From: Fibrobacter sp.
Lineage (GTDB): Bacteria > Fibrobacterota > Fibrobacteria > Fibrobacterales > Fibrobacteraceae
DNA: 64,000 nucleotides
Direction: 5' to 3'
Assembly (NCBI RefSeq): GCF_017551775.1
Contig: NZ_JAFZKX010000091.1
Location: forward strand, 1-64,000
Positions 56,949-64,000 of the stretch are shown here, one piece after another. How positions within the stretch are numbered: position 1 is the first letter of the stretch; the number at the start of each line of letters is the position of its first letter. The translations under genes were made by a program, and so were the position numbers. A model generated the notes under the pieces. It was not told the DNA's origin, ran no database searches, and worked only from the letters and a program-made list of their open reading frames with translations.

Positions 56949-57389
56949 ATGAAACGGAAATGCAAAAGGCGTACGCCCATGACCCGTTCGCAGATGATGC
57001 GGGCGGTCCGTTCGGAGGATACCGTTCCCGAACTGCGGGTACGGAAGGCGCTTTTCCGCGACGGGTTCCGCTATCGCCTCCATTGCCATGACTTACCCGG
57101 TTCTCCGGACCTTTTCGTCTTGAAATACGGGGTGGTGGTGTTCGTGAACGGGTGCTTTTGGCACCAGCACGGTTGCAAGTTCACGGGCCGCCCCAAGAGC
57201 AATCCCGTTTTTTGGAACGATAAATTTACAAACAACGTTGTTAGGGACATAAAGACGGGCTGGAAACTTTCTCTGCTCGGTTTCCGCACGGCGACCGTAT
57301 GGGAATGCTCCATCAAGAACGCCTTCGAACGCACCATGGAACTGTTGGAAGCTTTCATTTTGGGCGACGACGAGACCATCGAAATATGA
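56949..57389 (+). CDS. vsr: Very-short-patch repair endonuclease (Vsr), orphan
   Basis: A 146-residue protein matching the Vsr family throughout: TRSQMMRAVRSEDTVPELRVRKAL, the catalytic Asp54 in GSPDLF, zinc ligand region VFVNGCFWHQHGCKF (His72, His74, Cys76) and a late Cys in WECSIK. Vsr nicks at T:G mismatches formed by deamination of 5-methylcytosine next to a Dcm-type methyltransferase. No cytosine methyltransferase gene is in the window. No ribosome-binding site precedes ATG 56949; ATG 56979 is an alternative start. The upstream 250 bases are AT-rich and featureless. Confidence 0.9.
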   Translation: MKRKCKRRTPMTRSQMMRAVRSEDTVPELRVRKALFRDGFRYRLHCHDLPGSPDLFVLKYGVVVFVNGCFWHQHGCKFTGRPKSNPVFWNDKFTNNVVRDIKTGWKLSLLGFRTATVWECSIKNAFERTMELLEAFILGDDETIEI

Positions 57390-57434
57390 TGGTGCCTGAA
57401 AAACGTATATTTGATGCCGCTACAAGGAGGAATG

Positions 57435-58145
57435 ATGAATTTTAGCCGAATACTTGCCGCCGGAGCGCTTGCCGCATCGTATGCCTTCGCACAACCGGTG
57501 GCTCCGTCGGTGGACCAGCCGGAAGGCCAGCCCGCTAAAAAGGCGGGCCTGAACAGCAAGATGGGGCTTGGGTTCCACGGACAATTTGAATTCACGAACC
57601 TGTATGGCCTGGCCCAGGACTGGAACCTGGGGGACGATGAAGAAGCTCCTTCTGGCATAGGCTTTGTCGCCGGTCTTCGCGGTCGCATTCCCATGATGCC
57701 GGTCGTGCATTTTGCTCCCGAACTCAACTTCCACTATGCCCGGCTTACCCAACAGGATGAAGCCGCCAAGCGCAGCTTTCAGCAGATGGATATCGAAGTG
57801 CCCTTGATGCTGAGGGGCATCCTGAAGGACATGTTCTACGTGACCGCAGGCGCGCAGCTCGAGTTAAACCTCTACTCGAAGGCTAAGGTTGATTTCGGCA
57901 GCGACGATAATGGCGGGTATCTTGACCCTATCGATATCGAATATGAAGAAGATCTCGACAAGGCCACGTTCGGGTTCGGACTGGTGCTCGGTGCCGGCTT
58001 TGTTTTCTTCGATAGAATATCTGTCGATGCTCGTTTTGTTCTGGGACTTACGGAAGCTTACCCGAACGGCGAAAGCAAGTTTGTCACGATGGATGGCGCA
58101 AAGCAGAAGTCGTTCCAGTTCGGCATTGGTTGCTGGATTCTCTAG
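57435..58145 (+). CDS. Small outer-membrane beta-barrel protein (PorT-like)
   Basis: Start at the second of two ATGs (57435), since AAGGAGG (57424-57430) is four bases from it and overlaps usable spacing for 57432. A signal peptide (LAAGALAASYAFAQPV) is followed by a ~200-residue sequence with alternating strands (GLGFHGQFEFTNLYGLAQDW; FGFGLVLGAGFVFFDRISVDARFVLGL split over two strands) ending in a hydrophobic residue. This fits the eight-stranded PorT/OmpW-like barrels. Function unknown. A bidirectional terminator follows. Confidence 0.65.
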   Translation: MNFSRILAAGALAASYAFAQPVAPSVDQPEGQPAKKAGLNSKMGLGFHGQFEFTNLYGLAQDWNLGDDEEAPSGIGFVAGLRGRIPMMPVVHFAPELNFHYARLTQQDEAAKRSFQQMDIEVPLMLRGILKDMFYVTAGAQLELNLYSKAKVDFGSDDNGGYLDPIDIEYEEDLDKATFGFGLVLGAGFVFFDRISVDARFVLGLTEAYPNGESKFVTMDGAKQKSFQFGIGCWIL

Positions 58146-58161
58146 AACGTATTTTGTTTGA

Positions 58162-58202
58162 GAAAAAAGAAAGCCCGCTCGGTTGAGCGGGCTTTTCTTC
58201 TT
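58162..58202. terminator. Bidirectional intrinsic terminator
   Basis: Perfect ten-base stem (AAGCCCGCTC/GAGCGGGCTT) with a GGTT loop. A T-rich tract follows on both strands, serving the barrel gene and the convergent lipoprotein gene. Confidence 0.85.
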
Positions 58203-58215
58203 GTTGTATAGGCTA

Positions 58216-59487
58216 TTATCGCGCCAGTTTGCAAGAAGCAGTACTTGTTTCTGAACCACCAGTAAAGGTTACGCAAACAGACGGATAGTTAAGGGTTCCT
58301 ATTGGTACAGCGCCCAATTCTACAGAGTTCTGTACATTGTAACCACCTGATTTAGGAGTCGTTTTCCCATTATAGGTCATGTTCAACGTGAGGTTCGCTA
58401 CGCCTTGTACAGCGTACTCACAGGTCACTTTCAAATTGGGTTTGTCATATTCATTGGTCCACTCGCCATTAACGACTATGCAACCTTCGTTCTTCACGTT
58501 TACGGCCTTCTCAGGAAGCTGGTTGCCCGTAACGGTCAACTGATATTCCGGACCTGCGGTTGTCTTCACTGCGGGGCACTGTACCGAGATGATCGTATTG
58601 TCGGCATGGCTCACCTTAAGTGTCGGGGCGTAGCCGTTCTGGGCTGCAGTGAAGGTCTTGGTGTAGCTGGCTTCGCTGCCAGGAGCGCCGCCATCCCATT
58701 CATAAATCAACGGAGTCACAGTGGACTTGCAACCAGTTACGGTCCATGTGACATTGGGATCCGACGTAAAGTCAACGGATGGTGCCGCAGTCGTACATTC
58801 GCATCCCGTAATCTTGGCGCCGTTCACGTTGAGGGGAGAACAAGTGACTTCTCCGGAACCGCTGTTTAGGGTCACCTTCACTGTGGCTGTCTTTTGGCCA
58901 GAGGTCGAGTATGTCACTTTTGGAGTCTTATCAGTTGATGATTCAGGGGTGCCGCCCGGGAAGCTCCATGCGTACTTAATGGACATCAGGTTGTTCATGT
59001 CCTTCTTCAATTCTTCGCTTGCGGTGAAAGACCATGTTGCCGGCGCATTGAGATCTACGGTACCAGTGGTGGGGCCGCAGGCGCCGAGACCGGTAATGGG
59101 CGCAGCGATTGACGAGGAAGACGGAGGCGGAGCAACAGTAGAGGAAGAACTGCTGTAGGAAGGAGAAGCGATCGACGAGAATTTGAAAATGCTGGACGAA
59201 ACCTGAGTAACGGAGGACTGAGGTACCGTTTCGGAAGATGTGGCTACCTCACTGGAGGACAGCTCAACCGCTTTACCAATTGCAACAGCCATTTCATTTT
59301 CGCAGGCCGCAACCTTGGCGCATGTGTCCTTTGCGTGGGCGATCTGGTTCGTGAAGTCCAGAGTGCCAAACACCGCGCTAAGCAATTCATCGTCACCAGA
59401 CATATTTTCTACGACACCGTCACCGCAGGCCCAAAAGCCGGCGGCAATCGCGACGGAGGAAAGACTTATCAAAAGTTTCTTGTTCAT
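58216..59487 (-). CDS. Ser-rich lipoprotein with PKD-like domains
   Basis: A lipoprotein signal (AIAAGFWAC, Cys21) precedes ~60 residues with a short helical region, then a Ser/Pro linker (SSSSSTVAPPPSSSS, ~residues 75-130). At least one PKD-like fold follows: SIKYAWSFPGGTPESS and GQKTATVKVTLNSG (~165-220), repeated as LIYEWDGGAPGSEAS ... APTLKVSHADNT (~260-310). The C-terminal ~110 residues are beta-rich with Cys pairs. Probably a surface protein; binding target unknown. A small CCTC-TTTT-GAGG palindrome contains its ribosome-binding site. Confidence 0.75.
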   Translation of the reverse strand: MNKKLLISLSSVAIAAGFWACGDGVVENMSGDDELLSAVFGTLDFTNQIAHAKDTCAKVAACENEMAVAIGKAVELSSSEVATSSETVPQSSVTQVSSSIFKFSSIASPSYSSSSSTVAPPPSSSSIAAPITGLGACGPTTGTVDLNAPATWSFTASEELKKDMNNLMSIKYAWSFPGGTPESSTDKTPKVTYSTSGQKTATVKVTLNSGSGEVTCSPLNVNGAKITGCECTTAAPSVDFTSDPNVTWTVTGCKSTVTPLIYEWDGGAPGSEASYTKTFTAAQNGYAPTLKVSHADNTIISVQCPAVKTTAGPEYQLTVTGNQLPEKAVNVKNEGCIVVNGEWTNEYDKPNLKVTCEYAVQGVANLTLNMTYNGKTTPKSGGYNVQNSVELGAVPIGTLNYPSVCVTFTGGSETSTASCKLAR

Positions 59488-59610
59488 ACAAAACCTCTTT
59501 TGAGGAAATTTACATTAATCTTTATAAAAAAGAGCAAAAGAAACAATTTTTCGTGAAAGAAAACACAGAAAAAACTGCTTTTTAGCCCCGAAAAAGCCTT
59601 TTGGGACCCC

Positions 59611-60399
59611 TTACTGCTCCTCTTCGACCGAAATTTTTCGCTGTCCGGTGATGAACTGGTGCACGTAGGGGTTCGTGGTGTTCTTGATTTCGTCCACCGT
59701 TCCAACCTCGATGATGCGTCCGTTGTAGAGCATCGCGATGCGGTCTGCCACCTTGAAGGCGCTCACCATGTCGTGCGTCACGACGACGGAAGTGACCCCG
59801 AGCTTGCTCTGCATGTCGAGGATGAGGTCGTTGATGACATCGCTCGTGATGGGGTCGAGACCGGTCGTCGGTTCGTCGTACAGGAGGATTTCGGGGTTCA
59901 AGGCGATAGCGCGGGCGAGGGCCACGCGCTTGCGCATGCCGCCCGAAAGTTCGGAGGGCATCTTGGTCCTGAACTCGGGGACGAGGTTGATCATCTGGAG
60001 CTTTTCGGTCACCACGTCCTGAATTTGTTTCTCGGAAAGTTCCGGATGGTGCTCGCGCAGGGCGAACGCGATGTTCTCGCCTGTGTTCATGGAATCGAAA
60101 AGAGCGCCCATCTGGAAAAGCATGCCCATCTTTTTGCGGATGGTGCGCGTGTCGAAGAACTTGGGCGTACTGATGGTAACGCCATCGACGGAAACTTCGC
60201 CTCCATCGGGCTGCAACAGGCCGATCATGTGCTTCAGGATCACGGACTTGCCACCGCCGGACTTGCCGATGATGACCATGGTCTCGCCACGGCGGATATC
60301 CAGGTTCACGTCCTCGAGAACGGTCTGCGGGCCGAAGGACTTCTTGAGCCCCTTCAGGCGGATGGCGATATCATTCGGGTCTATCTTTACGTTCGGCAT
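59611..60399 (-). CDS. mlaF: MlaF-type ABC ATPase of phospholipid transport
   Basis: A 262-residue ABC ATPase with Walker A GKSGGGKS (residues 45-52), Q-loop LFQMGALFDSMNTGENIAF, signature LSGGMRKRVALARAI, Walker B ILLYDEPTTGLDPI and switch His in VTHDM. The GALFDSM and DPITS details are typical of the Mla/Ttg2A group, which powers phospholipid movement between membranes. It pairs with the MlaE-like permease just upstream (17-base gap). mlaD, the periplasmic MCE protein, is not in this cluster. Confidence 0.92.
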   Translation of the reverse strand: MPNVKIDPNDIAIRLKGLKKSFGPQTVLEDVNLDIRRGETMVIIGKSGGGKSVILKHMIGLLQPDGGEVSVDGVTISTPKFFDTRTIRKKMGMLFQMGALFDSMNTGENIAFALREHHPELSEKQIQDVVTEKLQMINLVPEFRTKMPSELSGGMRKRVALARAIALNPEILLYDEPTTGLDPITSDVINDLILDMQSKLGVTSVVVTHDMVSAFKVADRIAMLYNGRIIEVGTVDEIKNTTNPYVHQFITGQRKISVEEEQ

Positions 60400-60416
60400 A
60401 ATGGCACCTGCAAAAA

Positions 60417-61199
60417 CTAGAAGAACATGATGGCATCAAGAACAAAGTCAGAAATCAAAATCATGAGGCAACTGGAAACCACGACGTTCATGGTCGCAAG
60501 CCCCACACCGCGAGCTCCGGGCTTGGCGTTTATCCCGTGGTAGTAACCCAGCACGAAAATCAGCACGCCGAACACGAGCGACTTGATCATGCCCGACCAG
60601 AGGTCCATGGAATTGAACAGGTACTGCATGCCGGAGGTGTAGGTGTAAGTCGTGATGTCGAGGCCGAGAACGCACACGATCCAGCCACCGATAAGCGCGA
60701 GGCAGTTGGATATGGCGGTAAGGCAAGGGATCATCGTCATGAACGCGATAAAGCGGGGGAGAGCGAGGTAGCGGTACGGGTCGAGGCCGAGAACCGTATA
60801 GGCGGAGAGTTCCTCCTTTTCCTTCATGCTCCCGAGTTCAGCCGCGACGGCGCTGCCCACGCGGCCCGAAAGTACGATGGCCGTAAGGAGCGGTCCGAGT
60901 TCGATGAGCACCATCTTGCAGGCGGCCGTACCGACGAACTTGTCGGCCACCAGGTTCTGAAATTCGAATTCGGCACATACGGTCGCCACCATGCCCGTGA
61001 ATATGGAAGTCACGAACAGGAGCGGAAGCGACGAGACGCCGATGGATATCATCTGCTTCACGATGAGGTCCGGATTCTTGAACACGTGCGGAATCTGCTT
61101 CAGGGTGAGGAACAGGATGCACAGGACTTCGCCTATGCTCGCAATCCCGTCGACAATGACGCGTCCGATCCATACCGCAGGTTGAAGCAGAAAAGACAT
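60417..61199 (-). CDS. mlaE: MlaE-type permease of phospholipid transport
   Basis: A 260-residue integral membrane protein with five to six helices and the family-defining stretches PLLFVTSIFTGMVATV, ELGPLLTAIVLSGRVGSAVAAELGSM and FGVLIFVLGYYHGINAKPGARGVG. MlaE forms a homodimer in the inner membrane with MlaF and an MCE protein. The start codon overlaps the dnaB stop codon by one base, tying it to that transcript. No MlaD gene follows MlaF. Confidence 0.92.
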   Translation of the reverse strand: MSFLLQPAVWIGRVIVDGIASIGEVLCILFLTLKQIPHVFKNPDLIVKQMISIGVSSLPLLFVTSIFTGMVATVCAEFEFQNLVADKFVGTAACKMVLIELGPLLTAIVLSGRVGSAVAAELGSMKEKEELSAYTVLGLDPYRYLALPRFIAFMTMIPCLTAISNCLALIGGWIVCVLGLDITTYTYTSGMQYLFNSMDLWSGMIKSLVFGVLIFVLGYYHGINAKPGARGVGLATMNVVVSSCLMILISDFVLDAIMFF

Positions 61200-62623
61200 T
61201 ACTGGTAATCTCCGAAGGAATAGCCGCCGTCAGACGGGTCGTCGCCGTAGCTGTATTCAGAATCTTCGCCACCGCCTTCGCCTTCGCCGTTTTCGGCATC
61301 GTAGAACGTAGTGTACTCGGGAACGAACGCGAGGGGGATGTCCCTCACGGAACCGTTACGGTGCTTGGCGACGATGAGTTCGGCCTTGAATTTGTCTTCG
61401 TCCTTGTGGGTGCGCACGTAGGGGCGTTCCACGAACCAGACCATGTCGGCGTCTTGTTCGATAGAACCCGATTCGCGGAGGTCGGAAAGCTGCGGCCTCT
61501 CGCGGCCCTTTTCTTCGACCTTACGGCTGAGCTGTGCGAGCGCGATGACGGGGATGTGCAGGTCCTTGGCGAGAATCTTGAGGCCACGCGAGATGGCGCC
61601 GATGGCGACTGCGCGGTTTTCTTCACCGCCGGTCTTCATCAACTGGAGGTAGTCGATGATCAGCATGTCGAGCTTGTCTTTGCGCTTGAGGTCGCGGGCC
61701 TTGCTCATGAGTTCCATGATGCCGAGGTCGGCATTGTCGTCGACGTAGAGCGGCGCCTGGTTGATGGGGGCGACCGTCGCGATGAGCTTGCGCATCTCTT
61801 CGGGAGAAAGCTTGTTGTTGCGGAGCTTGCTCTGGTCGATTTGGGCCCTGGAGCAGAGCAGACGCTGGGCGAGCTGCACGCCGTCCATTTCGAGGCTGAA
61901 GAAGGCGACGTTCCTGTGGTAGTTGATGGCTGCGTTCGCTGCAATCGTGAGGGCGAACGACGTCTTGCCGACACCGGGACGCGCTGCAAGGATAATCAGG
62001 TCGGAATCCTGCAGGCCGTTGGTGAGTTCGTCGAGTTCCTTGATGCCCGTGGGCACGCCGGTGATGCCGTCCTTGCGGTTGTTGAGACGGTCGAGAAGCG
62101 GGTTCACGAAGTTCTCGATGGGGCGGAGCGTGTTCTTCACCTGCTTTTCGGCGATGGCGAACACGTCCTTTTCTGCTGCTTGCAGGACTTCGTCCGGGTT
62201 GTTGCCCGCGTCCATCGCCTTCTTGATGGTGTCCGAAGACATCTTGATGAGCTTGCGGAGCACGTACTTGTTGCGCAGGTGTTCCAGGTTCCATTCCACG
62301 TTCGCCGACGAGGCGACGCTTTCCATCATTTCGAAAATATATTCGCGGCCGCCCGCTTGGGCGAGTTTCCCCATTTTTTCTAGTTGGGCGGGGAGGGTGA
62401 GCATGTCGATGGGAGTGCCTAGGCTGTACAAATCCTTCATGGCGTGCCAGACTAACTGGTGGCGTTCCATGTAGAAGAAATCGTCTTCCGACACCATCTC
62501 GATGACGGGCGCGATTACGTTGGGGTCACGAAGGATTCCGCCGAGCAAATAGCGTTCGGCATCGCAGTCCATCGGGACTTGGCGACCTTCGTAGCTTCCA
62601 CCTTCTTTAGCGAATTCAGACAT
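61199..62623 (-). CDS. dnaB: Replicative DNA helicase
   Basis: A 474-residue DnaB: N-terminal helical domain (PMDCDAERYLLGGILRDPNVI), linker, and RecA-like domain with Walker A AARPGVGKTSFAL, H1a MDGVQLAQRLLCSRAQ, Walker B DMLIIDYLQLM and the arginine finger region (DLRESGSIEQDADMVWFVER). It unwinds DNA ahead of the replisome as a hexamer. The C-terminus ends in an acidic Gly-rich tail (GEGEGGGEDSEYSYGDDPSDGG), unusually long. It lies between a UDG-like gene and mlaE, all on one strand with short or overlapping junctions. Confidence 0.97.
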   Translation of the reverse strand: MSEFAKEGGSYEGRQVPMDCDAERYLLGGILRDPNVIAPVIEMVSEDDFFYMERHQLVWHAMKDLYSLGTPIDMLTLPAQLEKMGKLAQAGGREYIFEMMESVASSANVEWNLEHLRNKYVLRKLIKMSSDTIKKAMDAGNNPDEVLQAAEKDVFAIAEKQVKNTLRPIENFVNPLLDRLNNRKDGITGVPTGIKELDELTNGLQDSDLIILAARPGVGKTSFALTIAANAAINYHRNVAFFSLEMDGVQLAQRLLCSRAQIDQSKLRNNKLSPEEMRKLIATVAPINQAPLYVDDNADLGIMELMSKARDLKRKDKLDMLIIDYLQLMKTGGEENRAVAIGAISRGLKILAKDLHIPVIALAQLSRKVEEKGRERPQLSDLRESGSIEQDADMVWFVERPYVRTHKDEDKFKAELIVAKHRNGSVRDIPLAFVPEYTTFYDAENGEGEGGGEDSEYSYGDDPSDGGYSFGDYQ

Positions 62624-62650
62624 ATACTTGAGGAAATATAATTTTTAGTT

Positions 62651-63472
62651 TCAGGAGAAATACGAACTTTTCGGGAGATGGACCTTCCAGGTGAGCCATT
62701 TCAGCTGCTTGTCTTGGGACATGGCGACTGCGTCTACGAGCGCACAGGTCTTGATGCCCGAAAATTCCAGATCGGTTCCGGCAAGGTCGTTGAAGTTCTT
62801 GCCCTTGCCGAATAACTGGTGGAAAAGTCCTTCGCCGAACGACACCATGATATCGGGTTTCACGAAGGAAAGTTCCTTGGTGAGCATCTTGCGCAGGGCC
62901 GCTTCGAAAAGGGGCGGAATGTTCCTTGCGGTGTGCCCCTTGTAGAAGTAGGCGACCCCGATGGAATCCTCGGTAATCTTCAGGTTCGCGAAAAGGCGGA
63001 TGAGCATCTGGCCTGCTTCGGACGAGAGGTAGTTGCTCTGGTCGGAAAGCGGGTTCGGCATCAGGAGCAGGAGTTTCGGGTTTTCAGGGCCTTCGTAATG
63101 CGCGAGGTTGTTTATGCCGGAGTAAATGGCTTCGCCCTGGATTGCCGCATAGAAGGCGTCCAGGCTTTCCGCGGATTCGAATGCGGCAGAAGCCTTCCTT
63201 GCGGCAGGACGTGCCGCGGGCATCGCGACTGCGGGTATGATCGGCGGTTCTTGTGCGCGTGCTGCCTGTGCCGCTTGTGTGGCCGGCGCCGTGCGTACGG
63301 GTTGTGCCGCTGGCTGCGGTGGCGTCGGCATGGCGGGCTTTGGCGCAGGGGCGGCTGCTCGCTGGAGTTTCTGGAGCGTCCAGGGTTCGTCGAGGTACAC
63401 GTCGGAAAGGCCCATGTCGATCTGGCCTTGCAAATAGTTCCGCAATTCGCTGAAATCAAATTCTTCAGGCAT
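62651..63472 (-). CDS. Divergent uracil-DNA glycosylase-superfamily protein
   Basis: The C-terminal ~170 residues have the fold pattern of the UDG superfamily (family 4/5 or UdgX-like): motif-1 analogue LLLLMPNPLSDQSNYLSSEAG (resembling GExPG...GxPFVGxAG), VAYFYKGHTARNIP, MVSFGEGLFHQLFG and a final VHLPKSSYFS in place of the usual HP-x-x-x-L. The four cysteines that hold the iron-sulfur cluster of family 4 are missing (one Cys in all). A ~90-residue Ala/Pro linker joins it to a short N-terminal helical segment (FDFSELRNYLQGQIDMGLSD). Its start overlaps the coaBC stop by eight bases. DNA-repair activity is not certain. Confidence 0.6.
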   Translation of the reverse strand: MPEEFDFSELRNYLQGQIDMGLSDVYLDEPWTLQKLQRAAAPAPKPAMPTPPQPAAQPVRTAPATQAAQAARAQEPPIIPAVAMPAARPAARKASAAFESAESLDAFYAAIQGEAIYSGINNLAHYEGPENPKLLLLMPNPLSDQSNYLSSEAGQMLIRLFANLKITEDSIGVAYFYKGHTARNIPPLFEAALRKMLTKELSFVKPDIMVSFGEGLFHQLFGKGKNFNDLAGTDLEFSGIKTCALVDAVAMSQDKQLKWLTWKVHLPKSSYFS

Positions 63473-64000
63473 CGGAGCCTCCTTGGCGCTCGTGTAGTTC
63501 GTTCAAGGCAAATTCAACAATCTCCGTGGCGAGATCGATTTTGCCGCCCATCTTCATCTCGCAGATTTCTGCATTCGGGCGGATGAGGGTGTAGCGGACG
63601 TCGTCATAGCCGAAACCGCTGCCGCTTGCGACGGGGGCGTTTAGCAGGAGCGCGTCTGCACCGCTCTTCGCGAGTTTCTCGGCGGCGTGTTCCTTGAAGT
63701 GGTCGGTCTCGAGCGCAAAGCCTACGATGACCTGGTTTGCGGTGCGGTTGTTGCTTGCCTGGGATGCGCGGGCCGCGGTGCAGTCGCGCAGTATGTTCGG
63801 GTTCGGCACGAGCTCGATGGTAAGCTGGCTCCTGCTGTCCTTGATTTTCTCGGCGGCGGCGGTTTTCGGACGGTAGTCCGCGACAGCCGCGCAGTGGACG
63901 ATGACATCGGCAGAGGGCTGTCGGGCCATGACGGCGTCGTGCATTTCTTGGGCGCTGCGCACGCGGGTTACCTGTACGCCTTCCGCGAATTTCGCTTCCA
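63465..64000 (-). CDS. coaBC: CoaBC, C-terminal part of the CoaB domain (partial)
   Basis: The frame runs open to the window edge (codons ...EAKFAEGVQVTRVRSAQEMHDAV), so the start and the CoaC half lie outside. The visible ~175 residues match the phosphopantothenoylcysteine synthetase domain: VIVHCAAVADYRPKTAAAEKIKDS, LELVPNPNIL, VGFALETDHF and a late DVATEIVEFALNEL-like region (KIDLATEIVEFALNELHERQ). CoaBC condenses 4'-phosphopantothenate with cysteine (CTP-dependent) and decarboxylates the product, two steps before CoaE in the same pathway. The first gene in a tight run toward dnaB. Confidence 0.9.
   Translation of the reverse strand, partial: EAKFAEGVQVTRVRSAQEMHDAVMARQPSADVIVHCAAVADYRPKTAAAEKIKDSRSQLTIELVPNPNILRDCTAARASQASNNRTANQVIVGFALETDHFKEHAAEKLAKSGADALLLNAPVASGSGFGYDDVRYTLIRPNAEICEMKMGGKIDLATEIVEFALNELHERQGGSDA

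Overview
The window looks like a chromosomal segment of a fibre-degrading member of the Fibrobacteres, most likely Fibrobacter. Evidence: lipoproteins with long serine-rich linkers, secreted glycoside hydrolases with CBM6-type modules and C-terminal beta-rich sorting-like tails, a monomeric isocitrate dehydrogenase, and strongly biased GC-rich third positions, which also create long antisense shadow ORFs. No phage, IS element or CRISPR array is visible.

Layout. 1-8.7 kb: end of a radical-SAM/SPASM-like gene with a codon-diverged second copy of its tail, two Ser-rich lipoproteins, monomeric Icd, a Nudix hydrolase, a membrane GGDEF protein, an MFS transporter and an RNA m5U methyltransferase. 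8.8-26.7 kb: a polysaccharide side-chain cluster (alpha/beta-hydrolase lipoprotein, GH2, GH127, beta-helix/GH141-like with CBM6, GH95, GH43 with CBM6, then a GH9 cellulase). Five of its transcription units share an upstream GACAA-N4-TCCA site, and three of these have a terminator-like hairpin between site and start codon. 26.7-38.6 kb: coaE, an EamA transporter, mscL, an overlapping operon lolA-like/exported protein/PorV-like barrel/recF, a beta-barrel protein, an OpgC-like membrane acyltransferase, a TPR-like lipoprotein, a divergent glycogen-synthase-like GT5 gene, and a CAU tRNA whose 5' end lies inside that gene.

38.6-45.6 kb: a CDF metal transporter, a lone MacA-like adaptor, a Gfo/Idh/MocA oxidoreductase fused to a TolB-like propeller, scpA with a long acidic tail, and a YugP-type zinc peptidase. 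45.6-56.7 kb: two neighbouring minus-strand export operons. The first has two ABC-2 permeases, HlyD and TolC with no ATPase. The second, the most interesting part of the window, runs DUF4956 membrane protein, HlyD-like adaptor, TolC-like channel, VTC-type (polyphosphate polymerase fold) protein and a lipoprotein with three lamin-tail domains, nearly without gaps. It could make and export a surface polymer or deposit a surface layer; that role is inference.

56.9-64 kb: an orphan Vsr endonuclease, a small beta-barrel protein, a PKD-like Ser-rich lipoprotein, and a closely packed run coaBC (cut by the window edge), a UDG-like protein, dnaB, mlaE and mlaF. No intergenic stretch exceeds 300 bases; the longest (56699-56948) is AT-rich and shows nothing I can name.
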